From Anaerolineaceae bacterium UBA5224 (GTDB lineage Bacteria > Chloroflexota > Anaerolineae > Anaerolineales > Anaerolineaceae), in the NCBI GenBank assembly GCA_002409365.1, contig DHUW01000073.1, positions 20,770 through 32,561 of the forward strand: 11,792 nt of DNA, read 5' to 3'. How positions within the stretch are numbered: the stretch's first letter is position 1; every line of letters starts with the position of its first letter. The position numbers and the translations under genes are program-made. The notes under the pieces were generated by a model that worked only from the letters and a program-made list of their open reading frames with translations, made no database searches and was not told where the DNA came from. Of the stretch, positions 1 through 6,561 are shown piece by piece.

Positions 1-26
1 TACAAATAACATTCTCGGAGGCTAAA

Positions 27-326
27 ATGAAGTTTCGTTCCTTAGTAGATTTTGACAAAATGATCACTCCTGTACTGATCAAGATCCTTTTCTATATTAG
101 TATGGCAGTCGCAATCATTGGTGGGGTCGTCGTCTTTTTTGGAGGGATCATCAGAGCTTTCCAGGAAGGCAGTATTGGCCCTGCTTTGGGCGGGATCATC
201 GGTGGACCGTTGGTGATCATTCTGGGCATCCTCATTGCCAGAGTTTATTCTGAACTAATGATCGTCGTTTTCCAAATCCACCAGAACCTGGTGGCTATCA
301 AAAATAAATTGGTTGACGGTCAGTAA
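27..326 (+). CDS. DUF4282-type small membrane protein
   Basis: A 99-residue protein with two predicted membrane helices (about residues 15-43 and 51-75), a short polar N-terminus (FDKMITPVLIK) and a hydrophilic C-terminal tail. The FDKxITPxLIK opening, two helices, and an E-L-x-I-V-x-F-x-I-H segment after the second helix match what I know of the DUF4282 family of small bacterial membrane proteins, whose function is unknown. The ATG follows a GGAGG at 17-21 with 5 nt spacing, so the start is well supported. An intrinsic terminator begins about 12 nt after the stop, so this gene is transcriptionally separated from serS. Its own promoter lies outside the window. Family assignment is from memory of the pattern; no function is claimed. 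Confidence 0.8.
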   Translation: MKFRSLVDFDKMITPVLIKILFYISMAVAIIGGVVVFFGGIIRAFQEGSIGPALGGIIGGPLVIILGILIARVYSELMIVVFQIHQNLVAIKNKLVDGQ

Positions 327-337
327 ATAGGCAGAAT

Positions 338-380
338 GGAAGTGGGGGTTAATTAGCTTCACTTCCTGCATTTTTATTTT
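338..380 (+). terminator. Intrinsic terminator after the DUF4282 gene
   Basis: The stem GGAAGTG (338-344) pairs perfectly with CACTTCC (360-366) across a 15-nt loop. It is followed at 371-380 by TTTTTATTTT, giving a standard Rho-independent terminator on the + strand. It separates the small membrane protein gene from serS. Confidence 0.75.
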
Positions 381-383
381 CCT

Positions 384-408
384 GCATTCTGAGCAAAGCG
401 AAGAATGT
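384..408. repeat. REP-like palindromic motif (ATTCTGAGC-AAAGCGAAGAAT type)
   Basis: CATTCT (385-390) and AGAATG (402-407) form a 6-bp inverted repeat around GAGCAAAGCGA. The unit closely resembles a short palindromic motif (CATTCTGAGCGAAGCGAAGAAT) that I recall being scattered in intergenic DNA of Chloroflexota and some other phyla. This copy differs at one or two positions. Only one copy is seen in the window, so calling it a repeat rests on recollection rather than on internal evidence. Confidence 0.4.
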
Positions 409-454
409 TAGTTTAGCCTTGTCGACAAACCCGTTCCGTTCCATTCCTTGAGAG

Positions 455-460
455 TACAAT
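455..460 (+). promoter_or_regulatory. Weak candidate -10 box for serS
   Basis: TACAAT at 455-460 lies 32 nt before the serS ATG and matches the sigma-A -10 consensus at 5 of 6 bases. No convincing -35 is present at 16-18 bp. A perfect 10-bp palindrome TTGTCGACAA (419-428) and a tandem GTTCC run (433-442) lie just upstream. Since an intrinsic terminator precedes serS, a promoter must be somewhere in 381-480; this is the best candidate but is weak. Confidence 0.3.
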
Positions 461-492
461 TAGGAAAAGAAATTGCTCATTTAGAGGTTGAT

Positions 493-1764
493 ATGTTAGA
501 TATTAAATTGATTCGCGAACAAACCGAGCTTTATAAGCAAGGCTTACGCAACCGGCATATGGAAACAGATATCATCGACGAGGTCATTGCGCTCGATGAA
601 GAACGACGTGCCTTGATTTTGGATGTTGAGAGCAAGAAAGCCGAACGCAACGCGGTCTCCAAGGAAATCGGTCGCATGAAAGACAAGACAGAGCGCGAAG
701 CCAAAATTGCCTCTATGCGTGCGTTGGGCGATGAAATCGATTCTCTGGATGAAAAATTAAAGGGCGTGGAAGCTGACTTATACAACCAGTTAGCCACGAT
801 CCCCAACTTGCCCGACCCTGATGTGCCGATCGGGCTTGATGATAAAGACAACGTAGTTATTCGTACGATAGGCGAAAAGAAAGTTTTCGATTTCGAACCC
901 AAACCGCACTGGGATCTTGGCCCCGAATTGGGCATTATCGATTTTGATGCCGGCGTAAAGTTGTCCGGTTCCCGATTTTTTGTTCTGGAAGGTGCTGGCG
1001 CTCGTTTGGAACGCGCCCTCATTTTCTGGATGCTTGATCTGCATATGCGCCAGGGTTATCGGGAGTTTTATCCACCCTGGATGGTACGGCAAGAGGTCAT
1101 GTTCGCTTCAGGACAACTGCCAAAATTTGCAGATAACCTTTACCATGATGCCGAGGAAGATTACTGGTTTGTTCCGACCGCCGAAGTCCCCCTGACTGGA
1201 ATTATGATGGGCGAGGTGGTGGACGAAGCCGATCTGCCCCTCAATCTGACCGCCTATACCGCCTGTTTTCGCCGGGAAAAAATGAGCGCTGGTCGGGATG
1301 TACGTGGGATGAAACGCGGGCATCAATTCGACAAGGTGGAAATGTATAAATATTGCCTGCCTGAAAATGCTGAGCAGGAACTGAACAAAATGGTCGCAGA
1401 TGCCGCCGCTACCTGCGAGGGGCTGGGGCTGACCTATCGGGTTTTGCTTCAGTCCACGGGTGATTTGAGCTTTGGCTCACATAAGACTTATGATATCGAA
1501 GTCTGGGCTCCTGGCGTTCAGGAGTGGCTGGAGGTTTCTTCGATTTCCAATATCGGTCAGTTCCAGGCACGGCGGGCGAATATTAAATATCGTCCGAGCG
1601 GTGGCTCGGCGCTGCAGTATGTTAACACCCTCAATGGATCGGGTCTGGGTTTGCCGCGCACCTTGATCGCCGTCATGGAAAACTACCAGCAAGCGGATGG
1701 AAGCATTGTGATCCCTGAGGTACTTAAACCACTTATGGGCGGAATTGATGTGATTCGCAAATGA
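493..1764 (+). CDS. serS: Seryl-tRNA synthetase (SerRS)
   Basis: Cytoplasmic class II aminoacyl-tRNA synthetase that activates serine with ATP and charges tRNA-Ser (and tRNA-Sec where present). The 423-residue protein has the expected order: an N-terminal tRNA-binding coiled coil (about residues 5-95, rich in heptad Leu/Ile and Lys/Glu), then the catalytic domain with TAEVPLT (229-235), motif 2 beginning FRRE (259-262) and followed by SAGRDVRGMKRGHQF, and motif 3 with GLGLPRTL (384-391). Length is typical. The reading frame stays open upstream to a TTG at 448, but the ATG at 493 is preferred: it has AGAGG at 483-487 with 5 nt spacing and yields the family-typical opening MLDIKLIRE. The gene overlaps the next one by 4 nt (ATGA), indicating cotranscription. 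All key motifs are intact. Confidence 0.97.
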   Translation: MLDIKLIREQTELYKQGLRNRHMETDIIDEVIALDEERRALILDVESKKAERNAVSKEIGRMKDKTEREAKIASMRALGDEIDSLDEKLKGVEADLYNQLATIPNLPDPDVPIGLDDKDNVVIRTIGEKKVFDFEPKPHWDLGPELGIIDFDAGVKLSGSRFFVLEGAGARLERALIFWMLDLHMRQGYREFYPPWMVRQEVMFASGQLPKFADNLYHDAEEDYWFVPTAEVPLTGIMMGEVVDEADLPLNLTAYTACFRREKMSAGRDVRGMKRGHQFDKVEMYKYCLPENAEQELNKMVADAAATCEGLGLTYRVLLQSTGDLSFGSHKTYDIEVWAPGVQEWLEVSSISNIGQFQARRANIKYRPSGGSALQYVNTLNGSGLGLPRTLIAVMENYQQADGSIVIPEVLKPLMGGIDVIRK

Positions 1765-2285
1765 CAAACTGGACGTATTACCTGATCCTGGCAATCAGCG
1801 CGATTCTAAATTTGGTCGGGCTGGTTGGTTTGCTGCTGGTGTTTTTCCCGGGCTTGACAGTTGCCTGGGTAGGGCAGTTGATTTGGGTAATATTTGTTGG
1901 TTTCAATAAAAATCATGCAGGCTGGCAGTTTGGGCTGACTATAACGATCTTCGTGATCAATACTATCATAATGATCGTTGGCTCGTTGCTTGATAATATC
2001 CTGGGAGCCTCCGGCACTCGGAAGAAGGGGGTTCCATGGTGGGAGATCTTCCTGGTGATGGCGATCATGATCATCGGGGGAATCATTTTAACCCCGTTGG
2101 GCGGTTTGGCACTTTCGCTTGGAACGCTCTTTTTGATTGAATACTATCGTCTTGAAAAAGATCCGAAGAAAGCCTGGGAAAGCACCGAGGCATTGGCGTT
2201 TGGATATGGTTCCGCTGCCATCATTCGCTTCTTTTTATGCCTGCTGATGATTGCCTTGTGGGTCTTTATGGTAGTAGCTTTATAA
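1761..2285 (+). CDS. DUF456 family membrane protein
   Basis: A 174-residue, very hydrophobic protein with about four to five predicted helices: residues 6-28, 32-48, 56-77, 96-120 and 152-173. Features that match the DUF456 family as I know it are the small-residue helix GLVGLLLVFFPGL near the N-terminus, the LGASGTRKKG loop (81-90), and the glycine-rich stretch TPLGGLALSLGTLFLIEYY (111-129) with a conserved Glu. The family has no firmly established function. The ATG overlaps the serS stop (ATGA at 1761-1764), so translation is probably coupled to serS. It is the last gene of this + strand unit and is followed by a hairpin terminator in the convergent gap before rlmB. Confidence 0.85.
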   Translation: MTNWTYYLILAISAILNLVGLVGLLLVFFPGLTVAWVGQLIWVIFVGFNKNHAGWQFGLTITIFVINTIIMIVGSLLDNILGASGTRKKGVPWWEIFLVMAIMIIGGIILTPLGGLALSLGTLFLIEYYRLEKDPKKAWESTEALAFGYGSAAIIRFFLCLLMIALWVFMVVAL

Positions 2286-2337
2286 AGCACAGAGAGCAGG
2301 CAGGCAGCTCAATTTTCGGGCTAACAACAACCTTTGT

Positions 2338-2367
2338 AGGGAACGGGCATCAGCCGTTCCCTTGTTT
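2338..2367 (+). terminator. Hairpin terminator in the convergent serS / rlmB gap
   Basis: AGGGAACGG (2338-2346) pairs with CCGTTCCCT (2354-2362), a 9-bp GC-rich stem with a 7-nt loop, followed by TTGTTT. It lies 52 nt after the DUF456 stop and probably ends the serS transcript. On the other strand the same stem is followed by ACAAAGG, a poor U-tract, so its use by the rlmB operon is less certain. An A7 run at 2372-2378 gives a T7 run on the - strand, but no good stem precedes it. Confidence 0.6.
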
Positions 2368-2404
2368 GCCCAAAAAAACCTCAGTTCCGTATATGATACC
2401 TAAT

Positions 2405-3142
2405 TTAGATCCCGGTCCTCGCCTGGCGGGCGAGGTAAAGTGCGATTGAGCCGGCTACGGCAGCATTGAGCGAATCGATCTTGCCATATTGGGGCAGGCG
2501 CATGATTTCATCGCAATTCTTTCGCACCAGACTCCGCAAGCCTTCCCCTTCATTCCCGACTACAATAGCAACTCCGCCCTTCATTCCCAGCTTTTCCGGC
2601 GTTTTTGCTGTTTCATCAGCATCCAACCCATAAACCCAAAGATCCATTTGCTTTAAGCGCTCAATCGCCTGTACCAGGTTATATTGCGCGATCAGCAGAT
2701 GTTCGGTGGCGCCTGAAGAGGCATTGACCACACTCGGTGTCACCTGGGCAGCCTGGGAGGAGGGGATGATCACACCATGCACATGCATCAACTCGGCTGT
2801 TCTCAGCAGAGAACCAAGGTTTTGTGGGTCCTGGATCAGGTCAAGCAAAAGGAAGAACGGCGGTTCTTCCTGCGTTTCAGAGTACTTTATCAAATCTTCC
2901 AATGCAGCATAGGGATAAGCGCTGGCTTCCAGTGCTATACCCTGGCTGTGCTTGTCAATCTGTGCCATTTGCTGTTTGTTTGCCATGCGCACAGGCACCT
3001 TATACTGTTGGGCGAACTCAACGCTGTCTTTTAACCTGCCTTCAATGCGGAGATCCTGCTGGACTAACAGGTTAAAAAAATGCCGCCGTTTTGCCCGCAG
3101 GGATTCATAAACCGGGTTGCGTCCTGTCAGCCATTCTTTCAT
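2405..3142 (-). CDS. rlmB: 23S rRNA (guanosine-2'-O-)-methyltransferase, TrmH/RlmB family
   Basis: SpoU/TrmH-type SPOUT methyltransferase that uses S-adenosylmethionine to 2'-O-methylate a ribose; RlmB acts on G2251 of 23S rRNA. The 245-residue protein has an N-terminal substrate-binding domain (about 5-80, TGRNPVYESL...) and then the knotted catalytic domain with the three motifs: motif 1 QDPQNLGSLLRTAE (Asn108, Arg114), motif 2 VGNEGEGL (195-202), motif 3 IDSLNAAVAGSIALY (222-236). The start chosen is the ATG forming TAATG with the cysS stop. An in-frame TTG 12 nt upstream (3154) has its SD-like GGAG directly abutting it and is less likely. Last gene of the PIN/TRAM-cysS-rlmB operon. The cysS-rlmB adjacency is known from Firmicutes. 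Exact target nucleotide is inferred from family only; a related TrmH paralogue cannot be excluded. Confidence 0.88.
   Translation of the reverse strand: MKEWLTGRNPVYESLRAKRRHFFNLLVQQDLRIEGRLKDSVEFAQQYKVPVRMANKQQMAQIDKHSQGIALEASAYPYAALEDLIKYSETQEEPPFFLLLDLIQDPQNLGSLLRTAELMHVHGVIIPSSQAAQVTPSVVNASSGATEHLLIAQYNLVQAIERLKQMDLWVYGLDADETAKTPEKLGMKGGVAIVVGNEGEGLRSLVRKNCDEIMRLPQYGKIDSLNAAVAGSIALYLARQARTGI
2417..2435. repeat. 7-bp inverted repeat in the 3' end of rlmB
   Basis: CCTCGCC (2417-2423) and GGCGAGG (2429-2435) form a GC-rich inverted repeat with a 5-nt centre. It lies inside the last codons of rlmB, ten bases before the stop. It may form an mRNA hairpin protecting the 3' end of the operon transcript, but no U-tract follows on the - strand, so it is not called a terminator. 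Confidence 0.35.
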
Positions 3143-4545
3143 TAGTTTTCCCAACTCCAGGTTGTGCCGTCTTTGCTGTCTTCGAGGATCACTCCCAGAA
3201 CCTTGAGCTCATCGCGGATCTTATCGGACATCGCCCAGTTTTTTTCTGCTCGTAAGTCTCGCCGAAGTGCAACCAAAAGGTCGATGAAAGCATCTGCAGA
3301 GGTCCCGGATGTGGCTTCTTCTTCCAAAGTCAACCCCAAAGTATTGGTGAGCTCGTTAAAAACTGTCTGCGCAATGCCCAGTTGAGCATCATTTGCGCCG
3401 TCCGTGCGAGCCTGGTTGATCACCTTGACCAGCTCATAAATGGCAGCCATTGCCAAAGAGGTATTGAAGTCGTCATCCATAGCTTCAACAAATGCCTGGC
3501 GGGTACTGTTGGCAGCCTCTTCCAGCTTCGTCATCTCGCTTGCCGATAGGCCTGTCACGCCAGGCAGAGCGCCTTTCTTTGCGCTGAGCAGACGTTTGTA
3601 GCCCTGTGTGGTTTGTTCAATGACTGCTTCGTTATAGGTCAGAGGGCTGCGATAAGAGCCGTTCAAAACCCATAGACGCATCACATCGCCTGGATGCTCT
3701 CTGAGGAATTGGTCGATCGTGACCATATTGCCAACCGATTTGGACATTTTCTCGTCCTTCAAGCCCATCATGCCGTTGTGCATCCAGAAGCGGGCAAAAG
3801 GCTTGTGCGTGATCGATTCGGTTTGCGCAATTTCGTTTTCATGATGAGGGAAAATCAGGTCATTGCCGCCGCCATGAATATCGATCTGCTCGCCCAAATG
3901 AACCATGTTCATAGCAGAGCATTCGATATGCCAGCCGGGGCGCCCTTTTCCCCAGGGGCTGTCCCAGGCAGGTTCACCAGGTTTGGCAGACTTCCACAGG
4001 GCAAAATCCATGGGGTGCTCTTTGCGTTCATCCACCTGGATGCGTGAACCTGCGTTCATGGTCTCCAGTGATCGTCCGCTGAGTTTGCCATAATCGGGAT
4101 CGGCTTCCACGCTGTAATAAACATCGCCGTCGACAACATAGGCTGATTCATTATCGATCAGCTTCTGGATCATCTCGATGATCTGGGGCATATCATTGGT
4201 AGCACGGGGATTGACCGTGGCAGGTTCAATGTTCAACGCTTCAAGGTTGCGTTTATATCCGGCAATATATTGGTCGGCCAGCCCAAATGGATCCACTCCG
4301 AGTTCGTTGGCTTTGTTGATGATTTTATCGTCCACGTCGGTGAAATTCATGACGTAACGGACATCATATCCTTTATATTCCAGGTAGCGACGGGCGATAT
4401 CAAAAACAAGGGCAGACATGGCATGCCCAAGATGTGCGTCAGCATACACGGTCGGTCCGCAGACGTACATGCGAACTTTTCCAGGTTCGATTGTGGTGAA
4501 CTCGTCCTTTTTACGGGTTAGTGTGTTGTAAATTCTGAGTGCCAT
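3142..4545 (-). CDS. cysS: Cysteinyl-tRNA synthetase (CysRS)
   Basis: Cytoplasmic class I aminoacyl-tRNA synthetase that charges tRNA-Cys with cysteine. The 467-residue protein has all diagnostic elements: the HIGH-type signature HLGH (38-41), the KMSKS loop (266-270), and a full zinc site in the expected places (Cys29, Cys209, His234, Glu238), numbered almost exactly as in the E. coli enzyme. GWHIECSAM (204-212) and DIHGGGNDLIFPHHENE (222-238) flank the zinc ligands. A C-terminal helical anticodon-binding region follows (about 310-467). Length is typical. Start: ATG with AGGAG 6 nt upstream. The stop codon TAG of the preceding PIN/TRAM gene is embedded in this Shine-Dalgarno, leaving a 9-nt gap and suggesting coupled translation. 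The stop TAA overlaps the rlmB ATG by one base. Confidence 0.97.
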   Translation of the reverse strand: MALRIYNTLTRKKDEFTTIEPGKVRMYVCGPTVYADAHLGHAMSALVFDIARRYLEYKGYDVRYVMNFTDVDDKIINKANELGVDPFGLADQYIAGYKRNLEALNIEPATVNPRATNDMPQIIEMIQKLIDNESAYVVDGDVYYSVEADPDYGKLSGRSLETMNAGSRIQVDERKEHPMDFALWKSAKPGEPAWDSPWGKGRPGWHIECSAMNMVHLGEQIDIHGGGNDLIFPHHENEIAQTESITHKPFARFWMHNGMMGLKDEKMSKSVGNMVTIDQFLREHPGDVMRLWVLNGSYRSPLTYNEAVIEQTTQGYKRLLSAKKGALPGVTGLSASEMTKLEEAANSTRQAFVEAMDDDFNTSLAMAAIYELVKVINQARTDGANDAQLGIAQTVFNELTNTLGLTLEEEATSGTSADAFIDLLVALRRDLRAEKNWAMSDKIRDELKVLGVILEDSKDGTTWSWEN

Positions 4546-4554
4546 ATGCAGCTC

Positions 4555-5631
4555 CTAATGTTCAGAAACAGGTTTTGCAAAAATCATCCGCCCAGCGGAA
4601 GTTTGCAAGATTTTTGTGACGGTAACAGGAATCGTTTTTTCAAGATATTTCTGTCCGTTTTCTATGACCACCATCGTGCCATCATCAAGGTAACCAACAC
4701 CCTGTTGATACTCTTTGCCTTCCTGGATCACATTAATTGAAAATTCCTCACCAGGGAGCAGCACGACCTTCACAGCATTTGCCAGGTCATTGATATTGAG
4801 GATTTTAACACCCTGAAGTTCTGCTACGCGGTTGAGGTTGTAATCATTGGTCAGGATGGGAGCGTTCAGCTGCTGTGCCAAAACGATCAGACGTTCATCG
4901 ACCTCCCGGACACCTTCCACATCGACATCGCTGATTATCACAGGCACATCCTTGCCTTCCTGCAACTCTGCCAGCACCTCCAACCCGCGCCTGCCGCGTT
5001 GTCTGCGCAGGCTGTCAGCAGAATCGGAGACGAATTGCAGTTCGTTCAGGACAAAGCGTGGAACAATCAAACTGCCACCCAAGAAACCTGTTTTGGCAAT
5101 ATCGGCAATACGTCCATCGATGATGGCACTGGTATCCACCAGGATCCGGCGCTCACCTTCGGATGAACTTTTGCTTGTACGACTGGTTTTGGTGCTTATC
5201 CCTCTGAAAAGGTTCATAAAGTCTTCCTGGCGAGTGACAAAAAGCACAACGCCCAGGTATCCAAATAGAACCAACCCGACAAAAGGAAGTATCTGACCCA
5301 GTGCTCCAGGAAGCAAACTCAGCGGGTATGCCATAATAGCGGCTGTGATCAAACCAATGACCAAACCGATCAATCCGCTGATCAATGTCTGGGGAGTAGC
5401 TTTCCTAAATAACCTAGCGAGAGCCTGCAAAGGCTTGATCGTAAGGTAAGGTGTAATTATAAAACCAATAATAGCAAAAATAATAGTGTTGATCGCGATT
5501 GTGGCGCCCTGGGAAAGCAATAAATTAGGAATAAAACCAGAAACGTAATCATAAATTGGGAGTCCGGTGAAAGCACCGATAATTCCAAGGATGATAGCGC
5601 CGACAATGCGAGATATGAGAATCGCATTCAT
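4555..5631 (-). CDS. YacL-like membrane PIN/TRAM domain protein
   Basis: A 358-residue protein with three parts. The N-terminus holds about four membrane helices (roughly 4-27, 43-62, 83-103, 112-132). A basic, Ser/Thr-rich linker (about 144-160) leads to a cytoplasmic PIN-like nuclease domain with the expected acidic residues: Asp166 in LVDTSAIIDGRI, Glu197 in VPRFVLNELQ, Asp245 in VDERLI and Asp263 in ILTNDYNL. The C-terminus (about 294-355) is a TRAM beta-barrel, likely RNA-binding. This architecture matches Bacillus subtilis YacL, a probable membrane-bound RNase of unclear target. Start: ATG with GGAGG at 5638-5642 and 6 nt spacing. First gene of the operon with cysS and rlmB, behind a strong promoter. 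Nuclease activity is inferred from conserved acidic residues only. Confidence 0.9.
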   Translation of the reverse strand: MNAILISRIVGAIILGIIGAFTGLPIYDYVSGFIPNLLLSQGATIAINTIIFAIIGFIITPYLTIKPLQALARLFRKATPQTLISGLIGLVIGLITAAIMAYPLSLLPGALGQILPFVGLVLFGYLGVVLFVTRQEDFMNLFRGISTKTSRTSKSSSEGERRILVDTSAIIDGRIADIAKTGFLGGSLIVPRFVLNELQFVSDSADSLRRQRGRRGLEVLAELQEGKDVPVIISDVDVEGVREVDERLIVLAQQLNAPILTNDYNLNRVAELQGVKILNINDLANAVKVVLLPGEEFSINVIQEGKEYQQGVGYLDDGTMVVIENGQKYLEKTIPVTVTKILQTSAGRMIFAKPVSEH

Positions 5632-5684
5632 ATAAGACCTCCGATTTTAAAGTGCAGATAAAGTATAACTATTGACTTGTTAAA

Positions 5685-5713
5685 ATAATAGCATTCCGAT
5701 TTGGTAAAGTCAA
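5685..5713 (-). promoter_or_regulatory. Sigma-A promoter of the PIN/TRAM-cysS-rlmB operon
   Basis: Read on the - strand, TTGACT (5708-5713) and TATTAT (5685-5690) are separated by exactly 17 bp, with 5 of 6 matches to both consensus hexamers. This is the best promoter in the window. It lies about 54 nt upstream of the PIN/TRAM start codon and just downstream of the lepB terminator, so it opens a separate transcription unit. Confidence 0.75.
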
Positions 5714-5754
5714 CGAAACTGACTAATCTTTGATAAACCTCTAATAATAAATCG

Positions 5755-5783
5755 AATAAAAATGACTCCTACCAAGGAGCCAT
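5755..5783 (-). terminator. Intrinsic terminator of lepB
   Basis: On the - strand, ATGGCTCC (5783-5776) pairs with GGAGTCAT (5769-5762), with one G-U pair and a 6-nt loop. The run TTTTTATT (5762-5755) starts within the last base pair and continues beyond it. It lies 17 nt after the lepB stop codon and cleanly separates lepB from the PIN/TRAM operon. Confidence 0.8.
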
Positions 5784-5799
5784 ATTAAATCTGTACATA

Positions 5800-6429
5800 T
5801 TATTGCGCTGGTGCAGCCCTGACCAGCCCGTTTATGCTAAGCAGACCGGCAACGTCAAACGGATAATAGATCAGCAGAGCCTTGCCCACCACCCAATTTT
5901 GGTCAACGAAACCCCATTGATGGGAATCGGAGGAATGGTTTCGGTTATCACCAAGGACAAACAGTTTTCCTGCCGGAACTGTCCAGCTGCCCGAATAGTT
6001 TGGAACTTCCATGATATATGGTTCTGTCAGGGCGTTTCCGTTAACGCGCACAACACCGCCAGAGATATCCACTCTGTCCCCCGGCAGACCAATTACACGC
6101 TTGATGTAATCTTCCTGCTTATCGCCGTTGTAATGGAAGACGACGATATCGCCATACTTGGGGTCTCCCAGTTTATACGCCAACTTGTTCACCAGCAAAA
6201 GGTAGCCTTGTTTTAAGGTAGGCTGCATGCTGATGTTAAAAACTTTCACACGCGAGGTAACAGCATTAAGAATGATAAAGAGAAACAATGCCATCAAGAC
6301 GGTCTCAAATAAGTCACGCCAGAATCCCTTGGTTTTGGTTTGTCCTGGTACAGTATTAGCGTTTGCTTCAGAGGTCTCGACCGGCTGGGTCGGTTCGTGC
6401 TTTTCGTATGAATTATTATCTTGTTCCAT
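5800..6429 (-). CDS. lepB: Signal peptidase I
   Basis: Membrane-bound serine protease (Ser/Lys dyad, S26 family) that removes signal peptides from exported proteins on the outer face of the membrane. The 209-residue protein starts with a polar, acidic cytoplasmic tail (1-37), has one membrane helix (about 39-56), then the catalytic domain: SMQPTL with nucleophile Ser67, DYIKRVIGLPGD with general-base Lys110, and box E GDNRNHSSDSHQWGFV (160-175). The frame is open upstream to a TTG at 6501, but a strong extended -10 sits inside that stretch, so the ATG at 6429 (GGAAG 5 nt upstream) is preferred. It is the only gene of its unit as read here, 132 nt downstream of der and with its own promoter and terminator. 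Confidence 0.95.
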   Translation of the reverse strand: MEQDNNSYEKHEPTQPVETSEANANTVPGQTKTKGFWRDLFETVLMALFLFIILNAVTSRVKVFNISMQPTLKQGYLLLVNKLAYKLGDPKYGDIVVFHYNGDKQEDYIKRVIGLPGDRVDISGGVVRVNGNALTEPYIMEVPNYSGSWTVPAGKLFVLGDNRNHSSDSHQWGFVDQNWVVGKALLIYYPFDVAGLLSINGLVRAAPAQ

Positions 6430-6441
6430 TTTTTCTTCCGT

Positions 6442-6460
6442 GTTGGTCAGGTTGACCAAC
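6442..6460. promoter_or_regulatory. Operator-like perfect inverted repeat at the lepB transcription start
   Basis: GTTGGTCA (6442-6449) and TGACCAAC (6453-6460) are perfect 8-bp arms around a 3-nt centre. The element begins 6 nt downstream of the -10 box of the lepB promoter, so it would cover +1 to about +19 of the transcript, ending 12 nt before the start codon. It could be a repressor operator (the TGGTC/GACCA half-sites are of the kind bound by FadR-type GntR regulators) or a 5' UTR hairpin. Which one cannot be decided from sequence. Confidence 0.5.
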
Positions 6461-6466
6461 TTGCTT

Positions 6467-6495
6467 ATTATACCAATCCCAAGGCAGTTTGCCAC
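6467..6495 (-). promoter_or_regulatory. Extended -10 promoter of lepB
   Basis: On the - strand a perfect TATAAT (6472-6467) is preceded by TGG, giving the extended -10 motif TGnTATAAT. With 17-bp spacing the -35 would be GTGGCA (6495-6490), a 4 of 6 match; weak -35 boxes are normal with an extended -10. The predicted start is near 6460, about 30 nt before the lepB ATG. Confidence 0.7.
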
Positions 6496-6561
6496 ACCCA
6501 ACCTTCTAATGAGGGGGCTGCTCTCGGGATGGTTAGGAAGCCTTTTAGCTGGCGAGTAGAC

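Noticed and set aside
448..492. N-terminal extension of SerRS from a TTG start at 448
   Set aside because: The ATG at 493 has a good SD (AGAGG) and gives the family-typical N-terminus; the extension has no SD and adds 15 unconserved residues.
327..492. T-box riboswitch upstream of serS
   Set aside because: The gap is short, the terminator hairpin directly follows the previous gene, and I see no T-box sequence or specifier stem; the hairpin is a simple gene-end terminator.
531..1022. 163-codon open frame antisense to serS
   Set aside because: Composition is Ser/Arg-rich low-complexity as expected for a shadow frame, with no SD or family resemblance; serS on the + strand explains the openness.
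3143..3154. TTG start for RlmB four codons upstream
   Set aside because: The SD-like GGAG directly touches this TTG, while the ATG at 3142 forms a classic TAATG coupling with the cysS stop.
4847..5296. 149-codon open frame antisense to the PIN domain
   Set aside because: The Ser/Thr/Arg-rich translation mirrors the PIN/TRAM gene and has no recognisable domain or ribosome binding site.
6430..6501. 24-residue N-terminal extension of LepB from a TTG at 6501
   Set aside because: The stretch contains a strong extended -10 promoter and a palindrome, has no SD at the TTG, and the ATG at 6429 gives normal LepB topology.
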